64,000 nt of DNA from Streptomyces sp. NBC_00448 (lineage in GTDB: Bacteria; Actinomycetota; Actinomycetes; Streptomycetales; Streptomycetaceae): the NCBI RefSeq assembly GCF_036014115.1, contig NZ_CP107913.1:1736001-1800000 (forward strand), read 5' to 3'. The notes under the pieces were generated by a model. The model was not told where the DNA came from and did not search any database. It saw nothing but the letters and a program-made list of their open reading frames with translations. Below are positions 53,827 through 63,300 of the stretch, one piece after another. A program made the translations under genes and the position numbers. Every line of letters begins with the position of its first letter. Position 1 is the first letter of the stretch.

Positions 53827-54780
53827 TCACGCCCCGGGTCCGGTGCCGCCGGGGTCGCGCGTGCGCCGCGGGCGCCTGCCGCCGGCCGGCGGCGCGGGGT
53901 ACGCCCGGGCGCCGCGCAGCGCCGCCCCGAGGACCGCGGGCGCCTCCACGAGCGAGGGTCCGTACCAGGTCAGGTGCCGTCCGCTGACCAGCGCGGCGGG
54001 CAGCCCCGGGAACGACTCGGGGCCGTCGTCCGCGGTGAAGCGGTAAGGCTCGTCGGGCAGCACGACGAGGTCGGTGGCGGGCAGGTCGGCCGGGTCGAAG
54101 CGCGGGTAGCGCTCGTCGTGGCCGGCGAGGACGTGGTCGATGCCGAGGCGGGCGAGCAGGTCGCCGGCGAAGGTGTCGCGGCCGAGCGCCATCCAGGGGC
54201 GCCGCCAGATCGGGACGACCGCGCGCAGCCGCCGCCCTGCCGCCGGAGCGGGCCCGCCGGGGCGTACGTGCTGCGGCCCGTCGGCGGGTACGCCGGCCGG
54301 TACGTCGCGGGACGCGGGCGCGCGTACGTTGTCGTGCCCGTCCGGCCGCGGGCCGTCCTGCTCGTCCGTCCGCACGGGCGGCAGGTCGCGCCACGCGGAC
54401 TCGGCGGCGTCCAGCCAGCCGGGCCGGCGCAGGCCGCAGCCGTCGACCAGCACCCGGTGGAGCTCGGCGAACGCCTGCGGCAGCGAGCGGACCTCGGTGA
54501 CCAGCACCCGCAGCCCGGCCGCCCGCAGGTCGGCCAGGTCCGGCGCGCGGTTCTCCTCCTCGTTGGCGATCACCAGGTCGGGGGCGAGGGCGGCGACGGC
54601 GGCCGTGTCGGGGTTCTTGGTGCCGCCGATCCGCACCACGTCCAGGTCGGCCGGGTGGGTGCACCAGTCGGTGGCGCCGACGAGCAGACCGGGCGCGGTC
54701 GCGGCGACCGCCTCGGTCAGCGACGGCACCAGGGACACCACCCGCCGTACCGCCGGCCGGACGGGCTCCTGTTCGGTCAT
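53827..54780 (-). CDS. BtuF-like periplasmic-binding fold protein
   Basis: A 317-residue helical-backbone metal receptor (cobalamin/siderophore-binding fold): RRVVSLVPSLTEAVAA, VGATDWCTHPADL, VRIGGTKNPD, LAPDLVIANEEENR, then WRRPWMALGRDTFAGDLLARLG. There is no signal peptide or lipobox and no ABC transporter gene beside it, so it may act in the cytoplasm, for example in corrinoid handling. A 60-residue insertion in the middle (about 140-195) is rich in Asp, Gly and Pro. Confidence 0.8.
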   Translation of the reverse strand: MTEQEPVRPAVRRVVSLVPSLTEAVAATAPGLLVGATDWCTHPADLDVVRIGGTKNPDTAAVAALAPDLVIANEEENRAPDLADLRAAGLRVLVTEVRSLPQAFAELHRVLVDGCGLRRPGWLDAAESAWRDLPPVRTDEQDGPRPDGHDNVRAPASRDVPAGVPADGPQHVRPGGPAPAAGRRLRAVVPIWRRPWMALGRDTFAGDLLARLGIDHVLAGHDERYPRFDPADLPATDLVVLPDEPYRFTADDGPESFPGLPAALVSGRHLTWYGPSLVEAPAVLGAALRGARAYPAPPAGGRRPRRTRDPGGTGPGA

Positions 54781-54828
54781 CACCCCACGGTACGGCGGCC
54801 TGTCGGTGGGGCGTGCGATGCTGGCCGC

Positions 54829-55770
54829 GTGACGAACGAGAAGCCAGGCGGCGGCGACCGCACCGGCGGGGAGCTGCTGCTGCTCGACACCGCCAGCCTC
54901 TACTTCCGCGCGTACTTCGGGGTGCCGGAGTCGGTGCGGGCGCCCGACGGCACCCCGGTCAACGCGGTGCGCGGCCTGATCGACTTCATCGCGCGGCTCG
55001 TCACCGACCACTCCCCCACCGCGCTGGTGGCGTGCATGGACGCGGACTGGCGGCCCCAGTGGCGGGTCGACCTCATCCCCTCCTACAAGGCGCACCGCGT
55101 CGCCGACCCCGAGGCGGGCAGCGAGGAGGTGCCCGACACGCTCTCCCCGCAGGTCCCGGTGATCGAGGCGGTGCTTGACGCGGTCGGCATCGCCCGGGTC
55201 GGCGTGCCGGACTACGAGGCGGACGACGTGATCGGCACCCTCGCCACCGCCTCCACCGGGCCCGTGGCCATCGTCACCGGCGACCGCGACCTCTTCCAGC
55301 TCGTCGACGACGACCGCGGGGTGCGCGTGCTCTACCCGCGCAAGGGCGTCGGCGACTGCGACGTGATCGACGCGGAGGCCATCGCGACCCGCTACGGGGT
55401 CCGGGCGGACCAGTACGCCGACTTCGCCGCGCTGCGCGGTGACCCGAGCGACGGACTGCCGGGGGTCAAGGGCATCGGCGAGAAGACCGCGGCCGAACTG
55501 GTCACCCTCTACGGCGACCTGGCCGGTGTCCGCTCCGCCGCCGACGAGCCGTTCTCCAAGCTCACTCCGGCCCGCCGCCGGAACATCCTCGCGGCCTCCG
55601 GGTATCTCGACGTGGCCCCCAAGGTGGTGCGCGTCGCCACCGACGTTCCGCTTCCCGCGTTCGACGCCACGCTTCCGTCCCGGCCCGCGGACCCGGCCGC
55701 CCTCGCGGCCCTCACCGAGCGCTGGGGACTGGCCAACCCGCTCTCCCGCCTGCTCGCGGCACTGGGCTGA
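54829..55770 (+). CDS. 5'-3' exonuclease (Pol I N-domain/FEN-like)
   Basis: A 313-residue stand-alone version of the DNA polymerase I 5'-nuclease domain. Metal-binding carboxylates appear in LLLLDTASLYFRAYF, the PDYEADDVIGTLA motif, VTGDRDLFQLV and the DPSDGLPGVKGIGEKTAAELV helix-hairpin-helix. It trims 5' flaps or RNA primers. The GTG at 54829 is the first start giving the complete first motif. It is divergent from the BtuF-like gene by only 48 bases. A short weak hairpin (55830-55845) follows. Confidence 0.92.
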   Translation: MTNEKPGGGDRTGGELLLLDTASLYFRAYFGVPESVRAPDGTPVNAVRGLIDFIARLVTDHSPTALVACMDADWRPQWRVDLIPSYKAHRVADPEAGSEEVPDTLSPQVPVIEAVLDAVGIARVGVPDYEADDVIGTLATASTGPVAIVTGDRDLFQLVDDDRGVRVLYPRKGVGDCDVIDAEAIATRYGVRADQYADFAALRGDPSDGLPGVKGIGEKTAAELVTLYGDLAGVRSAADEPFSKLTPARRRNILAASGYLDVAPKVVRVATDVPLPAFDATLPSRPADPAALAALTERWGLANPLSRLLAALG

Positions 55771-55866
55771 GCCGCGGCCCCACCCGGAAGCGGCACGACC
55801 TGAGCCCTCGGGTCCACCGCCCCGGCGCTCGCCCTTCGAGGGGCGCAGAGGCGCGCGCCCTGGCGC

Positions 55867-56439
55867 TCAGGCCAACTCGCGGAGGACCTGGGTGAGCCAC
55901 GGGCGGTAGGCCGCCTGGTCCGTGCGGAAGGCGCGGCTGACCACGACATGGCCCGCGGACACCCGCCAGCCGGCCGATCCCGCGACCGGCAACACGGTGA
56001 TCGTCAGCTCGAACGGGCGGGCCCTGCGGCCGATCTCCGCCTCCACCGCGGCCACGAGGCCGTTCTCGCTGCCGGGTGTCCTGAGCGGCGAGGCTTCGTG
56101 GTGCCGGTCGGCGCTCCACCGCGCGGCGTCGTCATGGCACGCGTCCACCAGCGCGCCGAGTTCCGCGCCCTTGAACCCGCGGTCCGGCCGGAAGAAACCT
56201 CGCCCGGGTCCGTCCTGCCTCGCCAACTCCTGGTCCCACCACCGGGCCCACTGCACCGACGCCGCCGGAACGGCGAGCGGAGCGAGGTCCGCCCGGATCG
56301 CGACGGCGGGCACCACGGCTGGCACCTCGACCGCCACGACCGGCTGCAGACCGGCGGCATCACGGAGGTACAACCCCATCAGGAGACCGACAGGCGTGTC
56401 GATTCTTATCAGCCAGCTCGACGATCCCACGTACTGCAT
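55867..56439 (-). CDS. Hypothetical protein
   Basis: A 190-residue protein that I do not recognise. The start MQYVGSSSWLIRIDTPVGLLMGLYL suggests a beta-rich N-terminus without signal peptide. Two tryptophan-rich stretches follow (QWARWWDQELARQ) and the C-terminal third (FELTITVLPVAGSAGWRVSAGHVVVS, then YRPWLTQVLREL) looks like a compact domain. Codon use is normal. GGGAG lies about ten bases upstream of ATG 56439. Probably a lineage-specific cytoplasmic protein. Confidence 0.68.
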   Translation of the reverse strand: MQYVGSSSWLIRIDTPVGLLMGLYLRDAAGLQPVVAVEVPAVVPAVAIRADLAPLAVPAASVQWARWWDQELARQDGPGRGFFRPDRGFKGAELGALVDACHDDAARWSADRHHEASPLRTPGSENGLVAAVEAEIGRRARPFELTITVLPVAGSAGWRVSAGHVVVSRAFRTDQAAYRPWLTQVLRELA

Positions 56440-56595
56440 GGCGCCATGCTCCCGCCGACCGCGATCCGCGTCACCAGGAACCCCGAAGTCCGTATTACCC
56501 GTGGCCCGTTCGGCCCCGCCACGCGGTGTGCGCGGCGGGGCCAAGCGATGTGACACGGCGTCACTTCTGTTTCTCAGAGGTCGCGTTGGCGACCG

Positions 56596-58524
56596 TCAGG
56601 ACGCTTTCCCGCGCGCCCGGTTGACGGCGGCGAGCACCGAGCGGACCGAGGCGGTGAGCACCGAGGTGTCCTGCCCCGCGCCCCACCAGGTGTCCTCGCC
56701 CGACCTGATCCGGACGTACGCGACCGCCGCGCTGTCGGGGCCGGGGCCGGTGGCGTGTTCGGCGTAGTGCTCGATGTGCACGGGGACGCCCGCGGTCGCC
56801 AGCGCGTCGGTGAGCGCGGACAGCGGCCCGTTGCCGGCGCCCGTGACCGTACGGCCGCGGTCCGGGTCCGCCGGGTCAGCCCCGGTGGCGTCGTGCAGGG
56901 TGCCGGTGAACTCGTGCCGGCCCGGGGCGACTTCGGCGGCGTGCCAGCCGGTCAGGGTGAGCGGGCCGCGGTCGGCGGGCATGAGGTAGGCCGCCTGGAA
57001 GAGGTCCCACAGGGCCTTCGCGGTGACCTCCTCACCGCTGTCGTCGGCGGCGGCCTGCACGATCCGGGAGAAGTCGGCGCGCAGGGCCGGCGGCAGGTCC
57101 AGGCCGTACCGGTCCTTGAGCAGGTAGGCGATACCGCCCTTGCCGGACTGGCTGTTGACGCGGATCACCGCTTCGTAGTCGCGGCCGAGGTCGGCGGGGT
57201 CGATCGGCAGGTAGGGCACGTCCCAGGGCGCCTGGGCCGGCGGCAGGCCCAACTCGGCGGCGCGGCGGGCGTGGTGCTCGAAGCCCTTCTTGATGGCGTC
57301 CTGGTGGGTGCCGGAGAAGGCGGTGTGCACCAGGTCCCCGACGTAGGGGTGGCGGCCGGGCACCGGCAGGCGGTTGCAGTACTCGACGGTGGCGCGGATC
57401 GCGTCGATGTCGGAGAAGTCCAGCATGGGGTCGACGCCTTGGGTGTGCAGGTTCAGCGCGAGGGTGACCAGGTCCACGTTGCCGGTGCGCTCGCCGTTGC
57501 CGAACAGGCAGCCCTCGACGCGCTGCGCCCCGGCGAGCAGGGCGAGTTCGGCGCAGGCCACGCCGGTGCCGCGGTCGTTGTGCGGGTGCACCGACAGGAT
57601 CACCGCGTCCCTGCGGTCGAGGTGGCGGTGCATGTACTCGATCTGGTCGGCGTAGATGTTGGGTGTGGCGATCTCCACGGTGGCCGGGAGGTTGTGGATC
57701 ACCGGGCGGTCCGGGGCGGCGTCCCACAGCGCGGTCAGGCCGTTGCAGACCTCCAGGACGTAGTCGGGCTCGGTGAGGTTGAAGACCTCGGGCGAGAACT
57801 GGAAGCGCACGCCGGGCCGCCCGTCCCCGAGCCGGGCCATCAAGGTGGCCGACTCCTCGATGAGCGCGCGCAGTTCGGCCCGCTCCCGGCCGATGACGAC
57901 CTCGCGCCAGACCGGCGCGGTCGCGGTGTACAGGTGCACCACCGCGCGCGGCAGGCCGGCGATCGAGGCGAAGGTCCGCTCGATCAGGTCGGCCCGGGCC
58001 GCGGTGAACACGACCACGGTCACGTCGTCGGGTACGGCGCCTGAGGTGGCGAGGTGGCGGACGAAGTCGAAGTCGGCGCGGCTCGCCGAGGGGTAGCCGA
58101 CCTCGATCTCCTTGAAGCCCATCGCGACCTGGACGTCGAACATCCGGCGCTTGCGGGCCGGGTCCATCGGCTCGGCGAGCGCCTGGTTGCCGTCCCGCAG
58201 GTCCACCGGGACCCACAGCGGCGCGTGCTCGATCCGCTGGGAGGGCCAGTACCGTCCGCCGGTGGTCCGCACCTCGACGCGCTCCCGCGCGGGGCGGTAG
58301 CGGTGGTACGGCATCGCGCTGCCGCGCTGCGGGTTCCACCAGGGGGCGCCGGCGGGAACCGGGCCGGCCGGGGTGCGCAGCGCGGGCACCGCGGCGTCGC
58401 CGGGGGCGCTGCCGGTGGAGGCGTCGGGCCGGGCGGCGGGTACGGCGCCGGCCGGTCGCTGGGCGGGGCGCGAGTCGCCCGGGCAGGCGCCGCCGGCCGG
58501 GTGGTGTGCGGGGTGCGTGGTCAT
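56596..58524 (-). CDS. leuA: 2-Isopropylmalate synthase
   Basis: A 642-residue LeuA, which condenses 2-oxoisovalerate with acetyl-CoA as the first step of leucine synthesis. A low-complexity N-terminal extension of about 70 residues precedes MPYHRYRP. The TIM barrel has [29 protein letters not shown] and [19 protein letters not shown]; the helical subdomain and the C-terminal allosteric domain (ending [15 protein letters not shown]) are complete. It is preceded by a leucine leader peptide and hairpin, so it is controlled by attenuation. It differs clearly in places from the usual Streptomyces LeuA and could be the sole copy or a paralogue. Confidence 0.93.
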   Translation of the reverse strand: MTTHPAHHPAGGACPGDSRPAQRPAGAVPAARPDASTGSAPGDAAVPALRTPAGPVPAGAPWWNPQRGSAMPYHRYRPARERVEVRTTGGRYWPSQRIEHAPLWVPVDLRDGNQALAEPMDPARKRRMFDVQVAMGFKEIEVGYPSASRADFDFVRHLATSGAVPDDVTVVVFTAARADLIERTFASIAGLPRAVVHLYTATAPVWREVVIGRERAELRALIEESATLMARLGDGRPGVRFQFSPEVFNLTEPDYVLEVCNGLTALWDAAPDRPVIHNLPATVEIATPNIYADQIEYMHRHLDRRDAVILSVHPHNDRGTGVACAELALLAGAQRVEGCLFGNGERTGNVDLVTLALNLHTQGVDPMLDFSDIDAIRATVEYCNRLPVPGRHPYVGDLVHTAFSGTHQDAIKKGFEHHARRAAELGLPPAQAPWDVPYLPIDPADLGRDYEAVIRVNSQSGKGGIAYLLKDRYGLDLPPALRADFSRIVQAAADDSGEEVTAKALWDLFQAAYLMPADRGPLTLTGWHAAEVAPGRHEFTGTLHDATGADPADPDRGRTVTGAGNGPLSALTDALATAGVPVHIEHYAEHATGPGPDSAAVAYVRIRSGEDTWWGAGQDTSVLTASVRSVLAAVNRARGKAS

Positions 58525-58575
58525 GGTGGGGCCGATCCGTTCGTGGTCGCCGGTTGGTCGACCGGCAGCACCAAA

Positions 58576-58588
58576 CCCCGCGGCGGGG
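58576..58588 (-). terminator. Attenuator terminator stem of leuA
   Basis: CCCCGC-CGCGGGG hairpin followed by TTT on the minus strand, flanked by complementary GGCACC and GGTGC segments that lengthen the stem. It lies 12 bases after the leader peptide stop. Confidence 0.55.
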
Positions 58589-58599
58589 TGCCGGTCTCC

Positions 58600-58644
58600 T
58601 CAGGCCCCGCCGCGGCGGCCGAGAAGAAGGCTCCGCTGCGTCAT
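58600..58644 (-). CDS. leuA leader peptide
   Basis: A 14-residue frame, MTQRSLLLGRRGGA, with three adjacent leucine codons (CTT CTT CTC), the first two rare in a 73% GC genome. It begins directly after a -10 element, so it is probably read from a leaderless transcript, and ends just before the terminator stem. Position and codon choice fit an attenuation leader. Confidence 0.75.
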   Translation of the reverse strand: MTQRSLLLGRRGGA

Positions 58645-58651
58645 GGCGGAC

Positions 58652-58681
58652 ACCTTAGCCACATCTCAGGTCCTCAGACAA
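58652..58681 (-). promoter_or_regulatory. leuA promoter
   Basis: On the minus strand, TTGTCT (58676-58681) and TAAGGT (58652-58657) are separated by 18 bases. The -10 ends seven bases before the leader peptide ATG. Confidence 0.6.
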
Positions 58682-58747
58682 GCTGAGAGGTCATCCCAGC
58701 CGATAGAGTCGGGGCCCCGAGGGGTGGACGGAGAGGTGGAGACGGCA

Positions 58748-59569
58748 ATGGCGCTCGGTTCGCTACGGCCCAGCCCGCTGGTCGAGCAGGCGGCGGAGCG
58801 GCTGCGGGAGCAGATCACCGGCGGGCAGTGGCCGGTCGGCACGAAGCTGCCGGGTGAGACCACGCTCGCCACCCTGCTGGGGGTGGGCCGCTCCACCGTG
58901 CGCGAGGCGCTGCGGGCGCTGGCGGGCGCGGGGATGGTGCGGACCCGGCAGGGCGCGGGGGTCTTCGTCATCGCCGACCGCCCGGTCCAGGACTGGCCGG
59001 CCCGGCTGCGGCGCGCCGCCCTGGCCGACGTCTACGAGGTGCGCGCGATGCTGGAGGTCCAGGCCGCGCGGCTGGCGGCGGTCCGGCGCAGACCGGAGGA
59101 CGTGGCGGCGCTGCGGACGGCCCTCACGGTGCGGACCGCGGCGGCCGACGACGTCTACGGCGCGGACGGCACGGACCGTACGGACGAGGGCGGGGACGGG
59201 GACGGCAGCGGAAACGGAGGCGGCGGAAACGGAAACCGCGGCCGGGCGGCCGGTGGGCCGGGCGCCGCCTTCATCGACGCGGACATCGCGCTGCACACCG
59301 CCGTGGTCGCCGCCGCGTACAACCCCGTGCTCACCGACCTGTTCGCCGAGTTCGCGCCCGTGCTGCGGGAGAACATGCTGGCGCTTCTCGACCTGATGGA
59401 CGTGCGCACCCACGACGAGGAGCACGGAGAGGCCGCGCACGCGGCACTGGTGGAGGCGATCGCCGCGGGCGAACCCGATCTCGCGGCGCGCGTGCTGCGT
59501 GACGAACTCTCCACCACCCAGGCCCACCTGAGGGATCGTCACCCGCACGGCGAGGACGACCCGTCGTGA
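58748..59569 (+). CDS. GntR/FadR-type transcriptional regulator
   Basis: A 273-residue regulator. The winged helix (about 8-70: VEQAAERLREQITGGQWPVGTKLPGETTLATLLGVGRSTVREALRAL is the region) is followed by an FCD helical ligand domain (DVYEVRAMLEVQAARLAA; FIDADIALHTAVVAAAYN; EHGEAAHAALVEAI). An inserted low-complexity segment rich in Gly, Asp and Asn lies at about 140-175, between helices of the ligand domain. It is divergent from leuA with a gap of about 100 bases and could sense a branched-chain or related acid. Its 3' end overlaps the AlkB-like gene (GTGA). Confidence 0.85.
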   Translation: MALGSLRPSPLVEQAAERLREQITGGQWPVGTKLPGETTLATLLGVGRSTVREALRALAGAGMVRTRQGAGVFVIADRPVQDWPARLRRAALADVYEVRAMLEVQAARLAAVRRRPEDVAALRTALTVRTAAADDVYGADGTDRTDEGGDGDGSGNGGGGNGNRGRAAGGPGAAFIDADIALHTAVVAAAYNPVLTDLFAEFAPVLRENMLALLDLMDVRTHDEEHGEAAHAALVEAIAAGEPDLAARVLRDELSTTQAHLRDRHPHGEDDPS

Positions 59570-60225
59570 CCGCGTTGCTGCCACGACCGCGCAGCAGCCC
59601 GGCACCCGGCGCGGTCCACGTGCCCGGCTGGCTCGGCCCGGACCGTCAGCGCGAACTGGTCGCCGCCTGCCGGGAATGGGCGAGCGGGCCGGTACAGATG
59701 CGGCACACCCGCCTGCCGCGCGGCGGGGTGATGTCCGTACAGACCGTCTGTGTCGGCTGGCACTGGCACCCTTATGCCTACTCCCGCACCGCGCCCGACG
59801 TGAACGGTGCCCAGGTGGCCGCATTCCCCTCCTGGCTTGCGGAGTTGGGACGTGCGGCGGTGGTCGACGCCTACCAGGACCCGGCGGCGGGCACCGGGTA
59901 CGCACCCGACACGGCGCTGGTCAACTTCTACGACGGCGCCGCCACGATGGGGATGCACCAGGACAAGGACGAGCGCTCCGACGCCCCCGTGGTCTCCCTG
60001 AGCATCGGCGACACCTGCGTCTTCCGCTTCGGCAACACCCGCACCCGCACGAAGCCCTACACCGACGTCGAGTTGGAGTCCGGGGACCTCTTCGTCTTCG
60101 GCGGCGCCTCGCGCTACGCCCACCACGGTGTCCCCAAGGTCCGCCCCCGTACCGGAGATCCGGCAACGGGCCTCGCCTCAGGGCGATTGAACCTGACGCT
60201 GCGGGTCACCGGTCTCCCCGGATGA
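59566..60225 (+). CDS. AlkB-like 2-oxoglutarate/Fe(II) dioxygenase
   Basis: A 219-residue AlkB homologue that removes alkyl groups from DNA or RNA bases using 2-oxoglutarate and iron. Iron ligands: H131 and D133 (MGMHQDKD) and H187 (RYAHHGV); 2-oxoglutarate arginines R207 and R213 (GRLNLTLR). NFYDGAATMG is a family hallmark. The GTG overlaps the regulator stop (GTGA), so translation is coupled to the GntR-type gene, an odd pairing for a repair enzyme. A strong terminator follows. Confidence 0.9.
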   Translation: MTALLPRPRSSPAPGAVHVPGWLGPDRQRELVAACREWASGPVQMRHTRLPRGGVMSVQTVCVGWHWHPYAYSRTAPDVNGAQVAAFPSWLAELGRAAVVDAYQDPAAGTGYAPDTALVNFYDGAATMGMHQDKDERSDAPVVSLSIGDTCVFRFGNTRTRTKPYTDVELESGDLFVFGGASRYAHHGVPKVRPRTGDPATGLASGRLNLTLRVTGLPG

Positions 60226-60252
60226 CTCAGCGGCCCCGGAGGAACGGCGCGA

Positions 60253-60289
60253 GCCCCCGTCGCCCACCAGCAAGGCGGGCGACGGGGGC
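60253..60289. terminator. Strong bidirectional terminator
   Basis: A 16-base stem (GCCCCCGTCGCCCACC against GGCGGGCGACGGGGGC, with one G-U-type pair) and a 5-base loop. It lies between the convergent AlkB-like and S53 protease genes. Confidence 0.85.
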
Positions 60290-60316
60290 CGCGGGGAGCC
60301 GCAAGTCCTTCAGCGG

Positions 60317-63300
60317 CTAGTCCTTCAGCAGCGCGAAGTTCGTCGTCGTGGTGGCCCCCTTGATGATCTTCACCGTGGCCACGGTCGGCTGGTAGCCGTC
60401 CTTCGCCACGATGAGCTGGAGCGGGTTGTTACGCGTGTCGAGCCAGAGCGCGTAACTCCCGTCGGTGGCCGTCTTCAGGGTGTAGTGCGTGGCCCAGGTG
60501 TCGATCTGGACCGTCGCGCCGGCGAGCGGCGCGCCCCCGGAGGCTGAGACGACGCCGGTGATCTTCCCCCAGGTGGCCGGGGGCTTGACGGTGAACGAGA
60601 CGCCGAGCGGGGCGACCCGGTACGGCGTGTCACTGGCGAGGTTCAACGACGCGGTGTAGGTGCCGGGTTGGGTGATCTCGGGCACCGACGCGTCGAGCGT
60701 GACCGTGAAGCTCGCGCTCTTGCCGGGCTGCACGGTCACCGTGTCCGTGCTCTCCGACAGCCACGTGACGTCGGTGGAGCCGACCTGGTCGTAGCCGGGC
60801 AGCACCTCGGCGCTGCCGTCCGGCGTGCTGCCGACCAGACCGCCGACGGCGTAGAAGCCGGCCGAGCCGCCACCCCGGTAGAGCGAGGAGTTCGCGTTGG
60901 GCAGCGCACTCCAGGAGTTGGCGGTCGGGTCGTACGCCCAGGTCTGGTTGGTCAGCGCGGCGGCGTTGTTGACGGCGCCGCCCTCGACCAGCAGCAGGCC
61001 GTTCGCGGCGGTGTACGCGGAGCCCCACGCGTCGGTGGGCTGGTCGGCGATCGGCGACCAGGAGTCCGCGGCGGGGTCGTAGACGTAGCCGTGGGTGATG
61101 CTGCCGGCGTCGGTGGTGCCGCCCGCGCAGTAGAGCTTGCCCGCGACCGCGCCGCAGGACTCCCACGCCACCGACTCCGGGTAGGCCGCGGCCGTCGACC
61201 AGGAGTCGCTGGCCGGGTCGTACACGGTCACGTCGGTGGTGCCGCAGGCGGTGGCGGTGCAGCCACCGACCGAGTACAGCTTGCCGTCGAGTACGGCCGT
61301 GCCCGAACCGGCGTACGGCTTGGGCGAGTTCGCACCCGTCGACCAGGTGTTGCCGGCGATGTCGTAGATCTCCAGCTTGGCGTCGGGCGAGCCGTCGGGG
61401 CCCCAGCCACCGGCGGCGTAGAGCTTGCCGTCGATGATCCCGTGCGCGGGCGACTCGCGGGTGTCGGCGGCCGAGGCCAGCTTCGTCCACGCGCCGCTGT
61501 CCGCGCTGTACGCGTACAGGTCGCTGGTGTCGGTGGCGCCCGTGAAGCCGAACGCCGAGTAGACGGTGCCCTGCCAGGTGTCGACCGTGTTGTCACCGGT
61601 CGCGACCGGCAGGTCGGGGACGGTCTGCCAGGCGTCACCGGCCGCGCCCTGCGCCGCGGTCGCGGCCTGGGGCGTGGCACCGGCCTTGCCCGAACCCGCC
61701 TTGCCCGCACCGGGCTTGGCTGCGGCGCTGCCGTGCTTGGCGAGGGCCAGCGGCGAGTAGTCGCCCTTGACGAGGTTGAGCGGCGCGCCCTTGGCCTGCA
61801 CCGTGACCCCGCCGGGGTTCTCGCCCACCGTGACGGTGGCCGGAGCGGTGCCGGTGTTCTTCACGGTGACCTTCTGCGTGGCGCTCTTGCCCCAGGCGAC
61901 GGTCTTGTCGATCGAGGCCGGCGTCACGCTCAACTGCCCGGCCTTGAGGGTGAGATCGGTGTCCACGGCGCCGTTGGACGGCACGTTGGAGGTGGCGGTG
62001 GCGGAGGTGTAGTGCGAGGCCGCCGCCGTCAGCGGGTGCTTGCCGGTCTTGTGCGAGAAGAGCCAGTAGAAGCCGTCGCCCACGTTGGGGTCGTCCGGCG
62101 TGGCCACGGTGGTGGTGTGGTCGGCGGGGGCGTCACCGCTGGTGACGGTGGCACCGTTGACGCCGGCACCCGTGTTGGCGTCGGTGACGTTGCCGACCAC
62201 GATGCCGCCGGCCACCGGGTCGTAACTGCGCTGGCCGACGAAGACGTTGTCCAGCTCCCACCAGTAGGCCCAGTCGCCGGTGTAGTGGAAGCGCACCTTG
62301 ACGTCGCTCTTGCCCGCGTAGTCGGTCAGCGGCACCTCGACATGGCCGTTCACGGCCGTGGTGGTCTTGTGCCACACGGTGGACCAGGTGCCGCCGCCGT
62401 CGGTGGAGACGTCGACGTCGGCGACGGAGCCGGTGTACGACTTGTAGTCGGTGTCGAAGCTCAGCAGCGGGCCGCTGGCGGAACTGAGGTCGAAGGACGG
62501 CGACACGAGCGAGGTGTCCTGGCTCGCCCCCTGCCCGATGTGGTCGCTGTCGACGATGGCGAAGCCGCCGTCACCGCCGGTGAGGTTGCCGCGGGAGCCC
62601 GGGTCGTCGAAGGTCCAACCGCCGTTGCTGCCGTCGGCGTTGGAGACGGTCCAGCCGTCCGGCGGGCCGGTGGTGGAGGTGAACGGCTCGGTCGGTCCGC
62701 TCAGCGAGACCGAGTAGCCGGGCGCGTCGGTGGAGGCCGGGTCGACCGGCACCGTGACGTTGGCGGTCTGGTCGGCGGTGCCCACGGTGACCGTCTTGTC
62801 CACGGCCTGGTAGCCGGGGTAGTCCGCGGTCACGTGCAGCGTGTACGAGCTGCCCTGGGGCAGCTTCAGGGAGAAGTCGCCGGTGGTCGGGTCGGTGAAG
62901 ACCGGACCGCCGGGCACGCCGGCCGCGGTGATCTTCGCGTACAGCGGCCAGCCGTGGCCGGAGCCGTCGGTGACCTTGCCGGAGACGGTCTGCTGCGGCA
63001 CCGAGTCCAGCGCGAACGACTCGGTGACGGTGGCCCCGTCGTCGAGCTGCACGCCGGTGGCCGAGCCGTCCGCGTAGCCGTACGCGGAGGCGGTCAGGTC
63101 GTAGGCGCCCGGCGGGATGTCCAGCTTGTAGCTGCCGTCGGCGCCCGAAGTGGCGCTGTGGTCACCGGCCTTGACGATCGCGCCGGAGATCGGGTCGCCG
63201 GTGGCGTGGTCGGTGACCTTGCCGCTGATCACGCCGTGCGGGCCGCTGCGGAACGCGGCCAGGCCGTTGGGCGTGCCGAGCCCGGTCGGGCCGTCGTAGC

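Larger units (their letters stand above)
58525..58651 (-). promoter_or_regulatory. leuA transcription attenuator
   Basis: The leader between the leuA promoter and start codon contains a short leucine-rich reading frame (58600-58644). A GC stem CCCCGC/GCGGGG follows (58576-58588 region), ending in TTT on the minus strand, and other segments (GCCGCCGCGGCGGGGCC) can pair in alternative ways. When leucyl-tRNA is short, stalling at the Leu codons should favour an antiterminator. Leucine attenuators of this kind are known for actinobacterial leuA; the exact pairing here is my reading. Confidence 0.72.

Noticed and set aside
53044-54828. Long plus-strand frame continuing upstream of the exonuclease
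   Set aside because: The upstream part lies opposite the DUF2510 and BtuF-like genes and has no protein-like features; the real gene starts at GTG 54829.
55830-55845. Hairpin CGCCC/GGGCG as terminator after the exonuclease gene
   Set aside because: Only five base pairs and no run of T; too weak to list as a terminator feature.
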